Part shown: positions 8,000 to 16,645 of the stretch, piece after piece
How positions within the stretch are numbered: position 1 is the first letter of the stretch
How the letters are laid out: each line of letters starts with the position of its first letter
Assembly: GCF_051660745.1 (NCBI RefSeq)
Contig: NZ_JBOFQF010000023.1
Location: 7,112 to 71,111 of the forward strand
From: Segniliparus sp051660745
GTDB taxonomy: Bacteria > Actinomycetota > Actinomycetes > Mycobacteriales > Mycobacteriaceae
Direction of reading: 5' to 3'
DNA: 64,000 nucleotides
Translations under genes and position numbers: made by a program
The notes under the pieces: model-generated
What the model was told of the DNA's origin: nothing
Seen by the model: only the letters and a program-made list of their open reading frames with translations
Database searches by the model: none

Positions 8000-9244
8000 T
8001 TGTTCGTCTTTGGAGTGGTGCTCTTCGCGCTCGGTATCCTCGCCTCCGTCGCGTGGCACGAATGCGGGCATATGTGGGCGGCGCTCGCGACCGGGATGAA
8101 GGTCAGGCGGTACTTCGTCGGTTTCGGCCCCAAGATCTGGTCGGTCAAGCGCGGCGAGACGGAGTACGGCCTCAAGGCCATTCCGGCAGGCGGGTTCTGC
8201 GACATCGCCGGGATGACGGCGGCGGACGAGCTCGCCCCGGACGAGGAAGACCGGGCGATGTGGAAGCAGAAGCCGTGGAAGCGGGTCTTCGTGCTCGCCG
8301 CCGGTCCCGCGATGAACCTCGTCCTCGGCGTCGTCTTGCTCTACGGGGTCGCGTTGGTCTGGGGCCTGCCGGGCTCGGGTGCCAGCGTGCCCAGATTGGG
8401 CTGCGTCGCGCCGACACAGCTCTCGGAGAAGGAGCTCGCCCCCTGCGCAGGCGAAGGCCCCGCCCAACGCGCGGGCATGCGGCCGGGGGACGTCATCACC
8501 GCCGTGAACGGGACTGCGGTCGCGGATCCGGGGGCGACGACCAAGGCCATCGCGGGCTCGGCCGGGCCGGTGCGGTTCGACGTGCTGCGCGACGGGCAGA
8601 AGCTGTCGTTCGAGGTGCAGCCGCAGCGGGTCTCGTGGTTCGACGTCGACCCGGCCACCGGGGAGTACCGGCGCGACCCGGCCACCGGCAAGCCGCTCTT
8701 CCGCGAGATGAGCAAGGTCGGCGTGAGCGTGGAAGCGGTCACCGTGCGCTACAACCCGGCGACCGCGGTGCCCGGGACGTTCGCGTTCACCGGCGTGGTG
8801 TTCGAGAAGACCTGGGAAGGGGTCGTGAAGATCCCGTCCAAGGTCGGCGCGCTGGTGCATTCGCTCAGCGGCGGGAAACGCGATCCGGAGACCCCGATGA
8901 GCGTGGTCGGCGCGAGCCGCATCGGCGGGGAGCTCGCCGAGCACGCCGACGAGTACAAAGGCGTGTGGCCGACCTTCGTTTTCCTCCTGGCCAGCCTGAA
9001 CTTCGTCCTCGCCATGGTGAACCTGCTGCCGCTCGTGCCGTTCGACGGCGGGCACATCGCGGTGATCGCATACGAGAAGGCCCGCGACACTGTCCGACGC
9101 CTTCGCGGCCAAGCGGCGGGGGCCCCGGTGGACTACCTCAAACTCGCCCCCGCGACGTACGTGGTGCTCGCGGTCGTCGGCGTCTACATGGTGCTCGTGC
9201 TGGCGGCGGACATCGTCAACCCGATCAGCCTCTTCCAGAAGTGA
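8000..9244 (+). CDS. rip1: Site-2 intramembrane zinc protease (Rip1/RseP family)
   Basis: An M50 metalloprotease that cleaves membrane-embedded anti-sigma factors. The 414-aa protein has the zinc motif HECGH in the first membrane helix, a FVGFGPKIWS strand, the membrane-reentrant GGFCDIAGM region, a PDZ domain at about residues 150-220, and the second metal motif NLLPLVPFDGGH near the C terminus. The N terminus aligns with mycobacterial Rip1 if translation starts at TTG 8000, preceded by GAAGGAG at 7982-7988. It sits between dxr and ispG. Confidence 0.95.
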   Translation: MFVFGVVLFALGILASVAWHECGHMWAALATGMKVRRYFVGFGPKIWSVKRGETEYGLKAIPAGGFCDIAGMTAADELAPDEEDRAMWKQKPWKRVFVLAAGPAMNLVLGVVLLYGVALVWGLPGSGASVPRLGCVAPTQLSEKELAPCAGEGPAQRAGMRPGDVITAVNGTAVADPGATTKAIAGSAGPVRFDVLRDGQKLSFEVQPQRVSWFDVDPATGEYRRDPATGKPLFREMSKVGVSVEAVTVRYNPATAVPGTFAFTGVVFEKTWEGVVKIPSKVGALVHSLSGGKRDPETPMSVVGASRIGGELAEHADEYKGVWPTFVFLLASLNFVLAMVNLLPLVPFDGGHIAVIAYEKARDTVRRLRGQAAGAPVDYLKLAPATYVVLAVVGVYMVLVLAADIVNPISLFQK

Positions 9245-9272
9245 GGCTCGGCGAGACTGCTCGCGAGACGGC

Positions 9273-9278
9273 TAGACT
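9273..9278 (+). promoter_or_regulatory. -10 box TAGACT of ispG (leaderless)
   Basis: TAGACT is followed by 6 nt and then ATG 9285, the same geometry as at dxr, osmC and secA2. Confidence 0.55.
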
Positions 9279-9284
9279 GGTCGC

Positions 9285-10433
9285 ATGACTTCCGTGCAAC
9301 TCGGCATGCCCGCCCCGCCCGCGCAGGTGCTCGCCCCGCGCAGGCAGACCCGGCAGCTCAAGCTCGGCGCGGTCGGGGTGGGCAGCGGCTCCCCGGTGTC
9401 CGTGCAGTCGATGACCACGACCAAGACGCATGACGTGAACACGACCCTGCAGCAGATCGCAGAGCTCACCGCGGCGGGCTGCGACATCGTCCGGGTCGCC
9501 TGTCCGCGACAGGAGGACGCCGACGCGCTGTCCGCCATCGCGAAGAAGAGCCAGATCCCGGTGATCGCGGACATCCATTTCCAGCCGCGCTACATCTTCG
9601 CCGCCATCGACGCGGGCTGCGCCGGGGTGCGGGTGAACCCCGGCAACATCAAAGAATTCGACGGACGGGTGAAAGAGGTGGCCCAGGCCGCCGCGGCGGC
9701 GCATGTGCCGATCCGCATCGGGGTGAACGCGGGCTCCCTCGACCCCCGGTTGCTCGCCAAATACGGCAAGGCCACCCCGGAGGCGCTGGTGGAGTCGGCG
9801 CTGTGGGAGGCGGGCCTCTTTGCGGAGCACGGTTTTTTCGACCTCAAGATCTCGGTCAAGCACAACGACCCGGTGACCATGGTCCGCGCCTACGAGCTGC
9901 TGGCCGAGCAATGCGACTACCCCCTGCACCTCGGCGTGACCGAGGCGGGCCCGGCGTTCCAGGGGACCATCAAGTCCGCCGTGGCGTTCGGCGTGCTGCT
10001 CGGCAAGGGCATCGGCGACACCATCCGGGTCTCGCTCTCCGCGCCTCCGGTGGAGGAGGTGAAGGTCGGCCAGCAGATCCTGCAGTCCCTCGGCCTGAAG
10101 GAGCGCACCCTGGAGATCGTCTCCTGTCCGAGCTGCGGGCGCGCCCAGGTGGACGTGTACACGTTGGCGGAGCAGGTCACAGCGGGCCTGGAGGGGATCG
10201 AGATCCCGCTCAGGGTCGCGGTGATGGGCTGCGTGGTCAACGGTCCGGGCGAGGCGAGGGAGGCGGACCTCGGCGTCGCGTCCGGCAACGGCAGGGGACA
10301 GATTTTCGTCAAGGGCGAAGTCATCAAGACCGTGCCGGAGCACCTCATCGTCGAAACGCTCATCGAAGAGGCGCTGCGCATCGCCGAGGAATCCGCGCTC
10401 GGGCACGGCGCCCCTGAAGTCACTGTGAGCTAG
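9285..10433 (+). CDS. ispG: 4-hydroxy-3-methylbut-2-en-1-yl diphosphate synthase (MEP pathway)
   Basis: Reduces methylerythritol cyclodiphosphate to HMBPP, the penultimate MEP step, with a [4Fe-4S] cluster. The 382-aa protein has an N-terminal TIM barrel (VQSMTTTKTHDV, ADIHFQ) and a C-terminal cluster domain with Cys281 and Cys284 (CPSCGR) and Cys316 (GCVVNGPGE). It is of the short actinobacterial type without an inserted domain. It has its own leaderless promoter signature although it lies 40 bp after rip1. Confidence 0.97.
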   Translation: MTSVQLGMPAPPAQVLAPRRQTRQLKLGAVGVGSGSPVSVQSMTTTKTHDVNTTLQQIAELTAAGCDIVRVACPRQEDADALSAIAKKSQIPVIADIHFQPRYIFAAIDAGCAGVRVNPGNIKEFDGRVKEVAQAAAAAHVPIRIGVNAGSLDPRLLAKYGKATPEALVESALWEAGLFAEHGFFDLKISVKHNDPVTMVRAYELLAEQCDYPLHLGVTEAGPAFQGTIKSAVAFGVLLGKGIGDTIRVSLSAPPVEEVKVGQQILQSLGLKERTLEIVSCPSCGRAQVDVYTLAEQVTAGLEGIEIPLRVAVMGCVVNGPGEAREADLGVASGNGRGQIFVKGEVIKTVPEHLIVETLIEEALRIAEESALGHGAPEVTVS

Positions 10434-10448
10434 TCCGCCGTCCAAATC

Positions 10449-10570
10449 GCGATCTGCCGCGTTGTCGGCTCCTCGTGTACACGGCTCGTTCCTCGCTTTT
10501 CCCCGTACTCCCCCGCAAGCGGGAGGTGCCCCCAGTCGTCGCCTGCCGCCTTGCATCCCATCGATTTGGA
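10449..10570. repeat. Dispersed repeat, copy A (intergenic)
   Basis: The 217-bp gap between ispG and the penicillin-binding protein gene contains GCGATCTGCCGCGTTG, then CTCGTTCCTCGCTT, then CCTTGCATCCCATC. The same three blocks, in order and orientation, recur at 58188-58283 inside a coding region. Copy A has an extra ~35-bp insert with a small hairpin (CCCGC / GCGGG). It looks like a REP-type dispersed element. Confidence 0.6.
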
Positions 10571-10636
10571 AGCCGGATGTCACAACAAGGTCACGCCGCC
10601 TCGGTGCGCCTTACCCGGCAAGTCTGGCAAAAGGCT

Positions 10637-10642
10637 TACCAT
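10637..10642 (+). promoter_or_regulatory. -10 box TACCAT before the penicillin-binding lipoprotein gene
   Basis: TACCAT ends 8 nt before ATG 10651. No purine-rich ribosome binding site precedes the ATG, so the transcript is probably leaderless or nearly so. Confidence 0.4.
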
Positions 10643-10650
10643 CTGCGGTT

Positions 10651-12465
10651 ATGCGGAGTTCTTGGTATCGAGTGGCGGCGCTTGCGCTGGCGACGCTCCT
10701 GCCGGTGGGCATGGCCGCCTGCACCCCGAAACCGGTCGGCCCGAATCCGGCGGCGCTGAAATTCCTCGGCCTGCTCGCGAAGCACCAGACGCGCGACGCG
10801 GCGGACCAGACCGACTTCCCGGACCGCGCCGCGCGCGCCATCGAGCAGATGTGGGACGGGCTCCAGGCGCAGGCGTTGACCACGAGGATCGGCGAAGCCG
10901 AGATCAGCGGCGACACCGCGCGGGTCGGCTACCACTACGAGTGGAGCCTGCCGAAGGGGCGGACGTGGGCCTACGACGGGAAGCTGCACCTCGGCAAGTT
11001 CCAGGGCGAGTGGCGGGTGCTGTGGACGAACACGGACATGCACCCCAAGCTCGGCGACACCCAACGGGTGGCGCTGCGCTCCACGCCGCCCCCGAGGGCT
11101 TCCGTCATCGACAGCGCGGGCTCGCCGCTCCTGGTGCCGGGTACGGTGACCCGTATCCTCTTCACCCCCAGAGACGTGCGTCTGCCGGACACTGTCACCT
11201 CGGTCGCCCGCCGTATTGTCGACGCTCTCGGGGATCTCGCGCCGCCGGGCCTGACCGGCCAAGCCCTCGCCGAGCAGGCGACCGCTGCGGGCAAAGGGGC
11301 GTACGGCGTCGCCTTGCTCCCGAACGACAAGGCGAAACCGGTCCTCGACAAGATCGGCGGCATCACCGGGGTGGGCTTCAACCAGCAGTACGACCTCGTG
11401 CCCACCGATGCGAATTTCGCGCCCCAACTGGTCGGCCAAGTGAAGAAGCAAGCGCTGGACGAGGTGGACGGCAAGGCGGGCTGGCGCGTGGTCACGGTGA
11501 GCGCGGAGGGCGTGGAGTTCGACGTGCTGCACGAGACGGCGCCGCAGCCGTCGCCCGCGATCACCCTGAGCGTGGACCGGCGGATGCAGGAGGCGGCGCA
11601 GCACGCCGTCGACAGCCGGGGCCTTGAGACCATGATGGTGGTGATCCAGCCGTCCACCGGGCACATCCTCGCCGTCGCGCAGAACCACGCCGCAGACGGC
11701 CTTGGCATGCTCGCGACCGAGGGGCAGTACCCGCCTGGCTCCACTTTCAAGATCATCACTGCGAGCGCCGCGATGCAGCAGGGCGTCGCGACCCCGGAGT
11801 CGTACGTCGGCTGCCCGGGCCGGGTGGACATCGGCCAGCGCAGCGTCCCGAACGAGAACGAGTTCAGCCTCGGCACGGTGCCGATGCGCACGGCGTTCGC
11901 GCACTCCTGCAACACCACGTTCGCGAAGCTCGCGAGCGAGATGGCTCCGGACGCGCTGACGAGGGCGGCGGCCTCCCTCGGGCTCGGTGAGGACTACCGG
12001 ATCCCAGGCCTGACGACGGTCTCGGGATCGGTGCCGCAGGCGGACGACCTCACCGTTCGCACCGAAGACGGCTTCGGGCAGGGCATGGTGACGGTCAGCC
12101 CCTTCGGGATGGCGGTCGTGGCCGCGACCGTCGCGCACGGATCGCCGGTGACCCCTGTGTTCCGGCTCGACTCCCAGACCCAAGTCTCCGGGGAGCGCCC
12201 CGAGCTGAGCCCGAGCATCGTCGACGGGCTTCGGCCCATGATGCGCCAGGTGGTCACGGCGGGCACTGCGACGCACATCGCCGACTGCGGAGAGGTGTAT
12301 GGGAAGACCGGCGAGGCCGAGATCGACGGCGGGTCGCACGCGTGGTTCGTCGGGTACCGGGGGGATCTCGCATTCGCGACGCTCGTCGTCCGGGGCGGCA
12401 GCTCGGAATCGGCCGTCGCGGTGACGAAGCTGTTCCTCAAGAGCGTCCCCGACGGCAACCTGTAG
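10651..12465 (+). CDS. Penicillin-binding lipoprotein (Rv2864c type), transpeptidase
   Basis: A cell-wall D,D-transpeptidase anchored as a lipoprotein. The 604-aa protein starts with a signal peptide ending in a lipobox-like GMAAC (Cys about residue 23). It then has an NTF2-like MecA-N domain (residues 35-150), a PBP dimerisation domain and the transpeptidase domain with SxxK (STFK), SxN (SCN) and KTG (GKTGEAE). The order ispG–pbp–map matches M. tuberculosis, without the toxin-antitoxin and acetyltransferase genes between them there. The open frame extends further upstream, but the signal peptide and -10 box fix the start at 10651. Confidence 0.93.
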   Translation: MRSSWYRVAALALATLLPVGMAACTPKPVGPNPAALKFLGLLAKHQTRDAADQTDFPDRAARAIEQMWDGLQAQALTTRIGEAEISGDTARVGYHYEWSLPKGRTWAYDGKLHLGKFQGEWRVLWTNTDMHPKLGDTQRVALRSTPPPRASVIDSAGSPLLVPGTVTRILFTPRDVRLPDTVTSVARRIVDALGDLAPPGLTGQALAEQATAAGKGAYGVALLPNDKAKPVLDKIGGITGVGFNQQYDLVPTDANFAPQLVGQVKKQALDEVDGKAGWRVVTVSAEGVEFDVLHETAPQPSPAITLSVDRRMQEAAQHAVDSRGLETMMVVIQPSTGHILAVAQNHAADGLGMLATEGQYPPGSTFKIITASAAMQQGVATPESYVGCPGRVDIGQRSVPNENEFSLGTVPMRTAFAHSCNTTFAKLASEMAPDALTRAAASLGLGEDYRIPGLTTVSGSVPQADDLTVRTEDGFGQGMVTVSPFGMAVVAATVAHGSPVTPVFRLDSQTQVSGERPELSPSIVDGLRPMMRQVVTAGTATHIADCGEVYGKTGEAEIDGGSHAWFVGYRGDLAFATLVVRGGSSESAVAVTKLFLKSVPDGNL

Positions 12466-12531
12466 CGCCCGTCGAGCCGGAGAGCGGCGGGCCGGTCCGC
12501 GCGCAGTCTTCGCCAGGCGGCGAAGGCTGAG

Positions 12532-12537
12532 TACACT
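12532..12537 (+). promoter_or_regulatory. -10 box TACACT before map
   Basis: TACACT ends 8 nt before ATG 12546, consistent with a leaderless or very short-leader transcript. Confidence 0.4.
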
Positions 12538-12545
12538 GAAATGCT

Positions 12546-13421
12546 ATGACGACCGCTACTCGCAAACCGCTCCGGCCCGGCAAGCCGAGTCCGATCTTGA
12601 CCGTTCCGGACGCCATCGTGAAACCGGAGTACGTGTGGAAGCCCACCGCGAAGGAAGGCAGCGAGCCCTGGGTCCAGACCGAGGAGACGATCGCCGCCGT
12701 GCGGGTCGCCTCGAAGATCGCCGCAGGCGCTCTCGCGGCAGCGGGCGCGGCGGTGCGCCCCGGGATCCGCACCGACGAGCTGGACCGGATCGCCCACGAC
12801 TACATGGTGGACCACGGCGCCTACCCGTCGACCTTGGGCTATAAAAGCTTCCCCAAGTCCAGCTGCGTGTCCCTCAACGAGGTGATCTGCCACGGCATCC
12901 CCGACTCGACAGTGGTCGAGGACGGCGACATCGTGAACATCGACGTGACCGCGTATATCGACGGCGCGCACGGCGACACCTGCGCGACATTCCTCGCGGG
13001 CGAGGTCTCGGACGAGGCCCGCCAACTGGTGGACGTGGCGCGCGAGGCCCGCGACCGGGGGATCAGGGCGGTCAAACCCGGCAGGGAGCTCAACGTGGTC
13101 GGCCGGGTCATCGAGGCGTACGCGTCGCGGTTCGGCTACAACACGGTCCGGGATTTCACCGGCCACGGCATCGGGACGACCTTCCACAACGGGCTGTCCG
13201 TGCTGCACTACGACGCGCCGCACGTCACAACGGTCATCGAGCCCGGCATGGTCTTCACCGTCGAGCCGATGATCAACGCGGGCGCCCTCGACTACGAGAT
13301 CTGGCCGGACCGTTGGACCGTGGTGACCAAGGACAAGAAATGGTCCGCCCAGTTCGAGCACACGGTGCTTGTGACCAAGGACGGCGTGGAAGTCCTGACG
13401 GAGATGCCGCTGGCCCCCTGA
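12546..13421 (+). CDS. map: Methionine aminopeptidase type I with N-terminal extension
   Basis: Removes the initiator methionine from nascent proteins. The 291-aa protein has all five metal ligands of the pita-bread fold: two Asp in NIDVTAYIDGAHGD, His in GHGIGTTFH, Glu in FTVEPMIN, and Glu in QFEHTVLV. The ~40-residue N-terminal extension ending in a Pro-rich linker is like mycobacterial MapB (Rv2861c). Its stop is 13 bp from the end of the convergent RecB-like gene. Confidence 0.96.
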   Translation: MTTATRKPLRPGKPSPILTVPDAIVKPEYVWKPTAKEGSEPWVQTEETIAAVRVASKIAAGALAAAGAAVRPGIRTDELDRIAHDYMVDHGAYPSTLGYKSFPKSSCVSLNEVICHGIPDSTVVEDGDIVNIDVTAYIDGAHGDTCATFLAGEVSDEARQLVDVAREARDRGIRAVKPGRELNVVGRVIEAYASRFGYNTVRDFTGHGIGTTFHNGLSVLHYDAPHVTTVIEPGMVFTVEPMINAGALDYEIWPDRWTVVTKDKKWSAQFEHTVLVTKDGVEVLTEMPLAP

Positions 13422-13434
13422 CGGCGATCTGCCG

Positions 13435-14316
13435 TCACTCCGCTAGGAGTTCGAGGACAAGGGCCTCGTCGTCCACGTCGTCGGGCCACCCGGGGTACTC
13501 CGGCGGCGTGTTGCCGAACGCCGGGCAGCGGCTTTGGTGCTCGCACCACTTGCACAACGGCCCGGGATTGGCGCGGAAGTCGCCGGTCCGCCCGGCGGCC
13601 TGGATCGCCCGCCAGATGGCGACGAGGGTGCGGCTGAACCGTTCGAGCTCGTCGGGGTCGGGCTCGTAGGTGAGCGTGTCCCCGGACCCCAGGTACATCA
13701 GGCGCAGCTCGCTCGGCACGATGTCGCGCAGCTTCCACAGCGCCAAGGCGTAGAACTTCATCTGGAACAGCGCCTTGGCCTCGTAGAGGTCTCCGGGGGC
13801 GCGGCCGGTCTTGTAGTCCACCACGCGGAGCGCGCCGTCGGCGAGCTCGTCCACCCGGTCGACGAACCCGCGCAGGGGCACGTCCGGCGCCAAGTCGACC
13901 TCCACCCGCAGCTCGCACGCGCTCGGCGTGACCCCGGCAGGGTCCTCCAGGGCGAAGTAGCCCGCGAGCAGTGTCTTGGACTGCTCGAACAGTTGGGCCA
14001 GCCCGCGCTCGTCCAGGTCGAGCCTGCTGTCCTCGGGCATCTCGCCCGAGACCCGCTCCCACGATGGCGCGACGAGCCCGTGCGCGGCCTCCAAGGTCCG
14101 CGATTCGGCGGGCAGCGCGAGGAGCTCTTCGAGCGCGGCGTGCACGAGCGTCCCCCGGACCATCGCGAGGGTCGGCGGCTGGGGGATGCGGTCGATGGCG
14201 CGCAAACGGTACAGGAGCGGGCACTGGCGGAAATCGCTCGCCCGCGAGGGGGAGAGCGCCAGTCGTCTGCCCGGCGGGCGGCTGTCGGACGCGGGCGGGA
14301 CAGCGGGTTTCGTCAT
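13435..14316 (-). CDS. RecB-family PD-(D/E)XK nuclease with Fe-S cysteines (Rv2119 type)
   Basis: The 293-aa protein carries the core of the RecB/Cas4-like nuclease fold: GTLVHAALE at about residue 60, RGFVDRVDE, and VVDYKTGRAP, where Asp and Lys are catalytic. It has a C-terminal CKWCEHQSRC cluster and one upstream Cys (RQCPLLYR), the usual 1+3 arrangement for a [4Fe-4S] cluster. Its cellular role is not known; DNA repair is likely. As in M. tuberculosis (Rv2119 beside Rv2118c) it is divergent from the trmI region, here with three small secreted genes in between. Confidence 0.85.
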   Translation of the reverse strand: MTKPAVPPASDSRPPGRRLALSPSRASDFRQCPLLYRLRAIDRIPQPPTLAMVRGTLVHAALEELLALPAESRTLEAAHGLVAPSWERVSGEMPEDSRLDLDERGLAQLFEQSKTLLAGYFALEDPAGVTPSACELRVEVDLAPDVPLRGFVDRVDELADGALRVVDYKTGRAPGDLYEAKALFQMKFYALALWKLRDIVPSELRLMYLGSGDTLTYEPDPDELERFSRTLVAIWRAIQAAGRTGDFRANPGPLCKWCEHQSRCPAFGNTPPEYPGWPDDVDDEALVLELLAE

Positions 14317-14322
14317 AGCTTG

Positions 14323-14328
14323 AGCCTA
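14323..14328 (-). promoter_or_regulatory. -10 box TAGGCT (minus strand) of the RecB-like gene
   Basis: On the minus strand TAGGCT is followed by CAAGCT and then ATG (14316), the 6-nt leaderless geometry. Confidence 0.5.
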
Positions 14329-14407
14329 GCGAGGCGGTCTGACAGGCACAGGCCGAGCGTCCGGTTCCGATGGAACCGAGGGAGGGCCGGGCGCGTCTAA
14401 AGAAACC

Positions 14408-14758
14408 GTGCGGAGAGAAACGGCGGCGCGGAGAACGATGGGCGGGGCGCTCGGCCCGGTGGCGGCTGTCGTCGTGGCCGCGTTGTTGGCAGGCGTCCCG
14501 TCGGCGGCCGCCGACCCTGGCAAGGCGCCGGAGGCCAAAGACTTCTGGACCGTCAAGGCCGGGTCGTACAAGGTCCTTCCGGACGGACGCCTGGACGGGC
14601 GGGACGGCAGCGTCAAAGGCTATGGCAAGTCGATCGGGGCCGCGCTGGAGATGGCGAAGAGGCGGGCGGCGGGCAAACACGAGGCCGTCGGGCCGCCGTT
14701 TCAGACTTTTGGCCCGATGACCTGGGACAAAGCGATGAACAAGGCTGGCCTGCTCTAA
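14408..14758 (+). CDS. Small secreted protein, family member 1
   Basis: A 116-aa protein with a basic N terminus, a hydrophobic segment and an AAADP cleavage-like site near residue 37, so it should be exported by Sec. The mature part has VKGYGKSIGAALEMAKRRA, which resembles the GYAQG/GFGEN...A..DAER stretch of the next two secreted proteins, but it lacks their two cysteines. GTG 14408 gives a twin-Arg-rich N-region; ATG 14438 is an alternative. The function is unknown. Confidence 0.6.
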   Translation: MRRETAARRTMGGALGPVAAVVVAALLAGVPSAAADPGKAPEAKDFWTVKAGSYKVLPDGRLDGRDGSVKGYGKSIGAALEMAKRRAAGKHEAVGPPFQTFGPMTWDKAMNKAGLL

Positions 14759-14864
14759 CTTCCGGTACTCGCTGTCTCGCTTTTTTCGTGACCATACGGT
14801 AATGTTCCCCAATGCCACAAGGGGGTGGGCTCGGGAAGAAATTGTTCATTGGAGGATTCTCAGG

Positions 14865-15149
14865 ATGAGAGCTGTTCGTGGTCTTGGCGCGGTCGCCGCA
14901 ATCGCAGGAGTGACGGTGGGACTGGGGTTGACCAGCCAAATGCTGGCCGAAGCCGATCCTGGCGAGGAGGGCTTCCATGTGCAATGCGACGTGTACGCGC
15001 AGGGCTTCGGCCCGATGAGCATGCCCCAGTACGCGGGCACGGTCGACGGCTTCGGCGAGAACGAGGGCGCGGCGCGCGACGACGCGGAGCGCAAGAAGTG
15101 GGGGCCCTACGGCAATATGCCGAACCTGCAGAACTGCCGCCCCGCCTGA
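14865..15149 (+). CDS. Small secreted protein, family member 2
   Basis: A 94-aa protein starting at ATG 14865, preceded by GGAGGA at 14851-14856 with 8-nt spacing. A signal peptide of ~30 residues ends around LAEADP. The mature part has two cysteines, one early (VQCDVYAQG) and one at the end (LQNCRPA), which could form a disulphide, with DGFGENEGAARDDAER between them. That pattern recurs in the genes on either side. It matches no family I can name. Confidence 0.65.
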   Translation: MRAVRGLGAVAAIAGVTVGLGLTSQMLAEADPGEEGFHVQCDVYAQGFGPMSMPQYAGTVDGFGENEGAARDDAERKKWGPYGNMPNLQNCRPA

Positions 15150-15164
15150 TCCCCCCGGACTGGC

Positions 15165-15170
15165 TAGCAT
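15165..15170 (+). promoter_or_regulatory. -10 box TAGCAT of small secreted protein 3
   Basis: TAGCAT, then 6 nt, then GTG 15177. No ribosome binding site is visible. Confidence 0.5.
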
Positions 15171-15176
15171 GGAGCC

Positions 15177-15446
15177 GTGCGGATTTTCTGGACGGTTGCG
15201 GCCTGGACGGTTGCGGCGCTCGCGCTCGCGTTGTGTCCTGCGGCTCAGGCCGACCGGCTTTTCGGCCAGCTCGTCCTCCGGTGCGAGGTCTGGGGCGACG
15301 GCGGGCCGGACGGAGTCCATCTGAGGGGATACGCCCAGGGGCTGGGCGGCTCGCGTGAGGAGGCCCAGGCCGACGCGGAGCGCGATATGCGCTCGGCATA
15401 CGGGTTCGGCCCTCGCCTCGGGCACTGCGCGGTCGCGTTCGGATGA
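15177..15446 (+). CDS. Small secreted protein, family member 3
   Basis: An 89-aa protein with a Sec signal peptide (hydrophobic residues 5-22, AQADR cleavage-like site). The mature domain has one cysteine near its start (LRCEVWGDG), the motif LRGYAQGLGGSREEAQADAER, and one near the end (GHCAVAFG). It is the same layout as the preceding gene, so the two are probable paralogues. The GTG start is set by the leaderless -10 box. The function is unknown. Confidence 0.65.
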   Translation: MRIFWTVAAWTVAALALALCPAAQADRLFGQLVLRCEVWGDGGPDGVHLRGYAQGLGGSREEAQADAERDMRSAYGFGPRLGHCAVAFG

Positions 15447-15488
15447 CGCACGAGACCGCAAAGGGCGCGGGTGCGGGCGCGGCGTGCC

Positions 15489-16403
15489 ATGATGGGCGCC
15501 GTGGATCAAGATCAACAAGATCAAACTGACAAACCTTCCGGCCCGTTCCGCGAGGGCGAGCGCGTGCAGCTCACCGATGCGAAGGCGCGCAAGTACACGG
15601 TGGTCTTGCAAGCGGGCAAGACCTACCACACCCATCGTGGGGCCATTGCCTTCGACGATCTCATCGGCAAGCCGGAGGGGAGCGTCGTCGTCGCGGCCTC
15701 CGGGGCCGAGTACCTGGCTTTTCGTCCGCTGCTCGCGGACTACGTGCTCGCCATGCCGCGCGGCGCGGCGGTCGTCTACCCGAAGGACTCGGGCCAGATC
15801 GTCATGGAGGGCGATATCTTCCCGGGGGCGAGGGTGCTCGAGGCCGGGGTCGGCTCGGGGGCGCTCACCTGCTCGTTGCTCCGCGCGGTCGGGCCGACGG
15901 GCGAGGTGATCTCGTACGAGATCCGGGAGGACCACGCGCAATTCGCCGTGGCGAACGTGGAGCGGTTCTTCGGCGAGCGCCCGGCGAACTGGAGCTTGAC
16001 GGTCGCCGACCTTCGCGAGTTCGACGCCCTGGCCCTCGGCACGGTGGACCGGGTGGTGCTCGACATGCTTGCCGCTTGGGAGACGCTCGACGTGGTCTCC
16101 AAGGCGATCGTCCCCGGCGGCGTGCTCGTGGTGTACGTGGCGACCACCACGCAGATCTCCAGCGTGGCCGAGGCGCTGCGCGAGCAAGGGCAGTGGACCG
16201 AGCCGAGGATTTGGGAGAGCCTGGTCCGCGAATGGCAGGCCGTCGGGCTCGCGGTGCGCCCTTCGCACCAAATGCGCGGGCACACCGGGTTTTTGATCAG
16301 CGCGCGGCGTTTGGCGGACGGCGTGACGGCTCCGAAGCCGCACCGCAGGGGCCGTCAGCCGAGCGCGGCCGAGCCCGAGGCCGCCGAGCCCGAGGAGGGG
16401 TAG
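15489..16403 (+). CDS. trmI: tRNA (adenine-58-N1) methyltransferase
   Basis: Methylates A58 in the T-loop of tRNA with SAM. The protein resembles Rv2118c throughout: N-terminal FREGERVQLTDAKARKY beta-domain, then the Rossmann domain with VLEAGVGSGALT as SAM motif I, VISYEIREDH, and the VLDMLAAWE region. The C-terminal ~25 residues (basic, then PEAAEPEEG) are variable. The start is uncertain among ATG 15489, ATG 15492 and GTG 15501. It lies upstream of mpa, as in M. tuberculosis. Confidence 0.93.
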   Translation: MMGAVDQDQQDQTDKPSGPFREGERVQLTDAKARKYTVVLQAGKTYHTHRGAIAFDDLIGKPEGSVVVAASGAEYLAFRPLLADYVLAMPRGAAVVYPKDSGQIVMEGDIFPGARVLEAGVGSGALTCSLLRAVGPTGEVISYEIREDHAQFAVANVERFFGERPANWSLTVADLREFDALALGTVDRVVLDMLAAWETLDVVSKAIVPGGVLVVYVATTTQISSVAEALREQGQWTEPRIWESLVREWQAVGLAVRPSHQMRGHTGFLISARRLADGVTAPKPHRRGRQPSAAEPEAAEPEEG

Positions 16404-16441
16404 CGGAGCGGCGTCCCCGCAGGCCGGATCACGTGGGCCGA

Positions 16442-16465
16442 CGCCCGGCCCGCCCATGCCGGGCG
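16442..16465 (+). terminator. GC-rich hairpin between trmI and mpa
   Basis: CGCCCGGC (16442-16449) and GCCGGGCG (16458-16465) form a perfect 8-bp stem with an 8-nt loop, 39 bp after the trmI stop. No T tract follows, so it is only a candidate terminator. Confidence 0.4.
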
Positions 16466-16645
16466 CGACGCGAAAACCGTGTGTTCACTTTTGCGCAGGC
16501 GCACGGCTTCGTCGTGTCAATATGATGACTACCACATGGAAAGATTGAGTGGGCGCGCACTCCGCTCCGACGCCGGACACGATTCCCCGGTACGGTGGTG
16601 GGACAAGCGCCACAGAGCGACACGCCTGACAAGGGAGTGGTGAAG

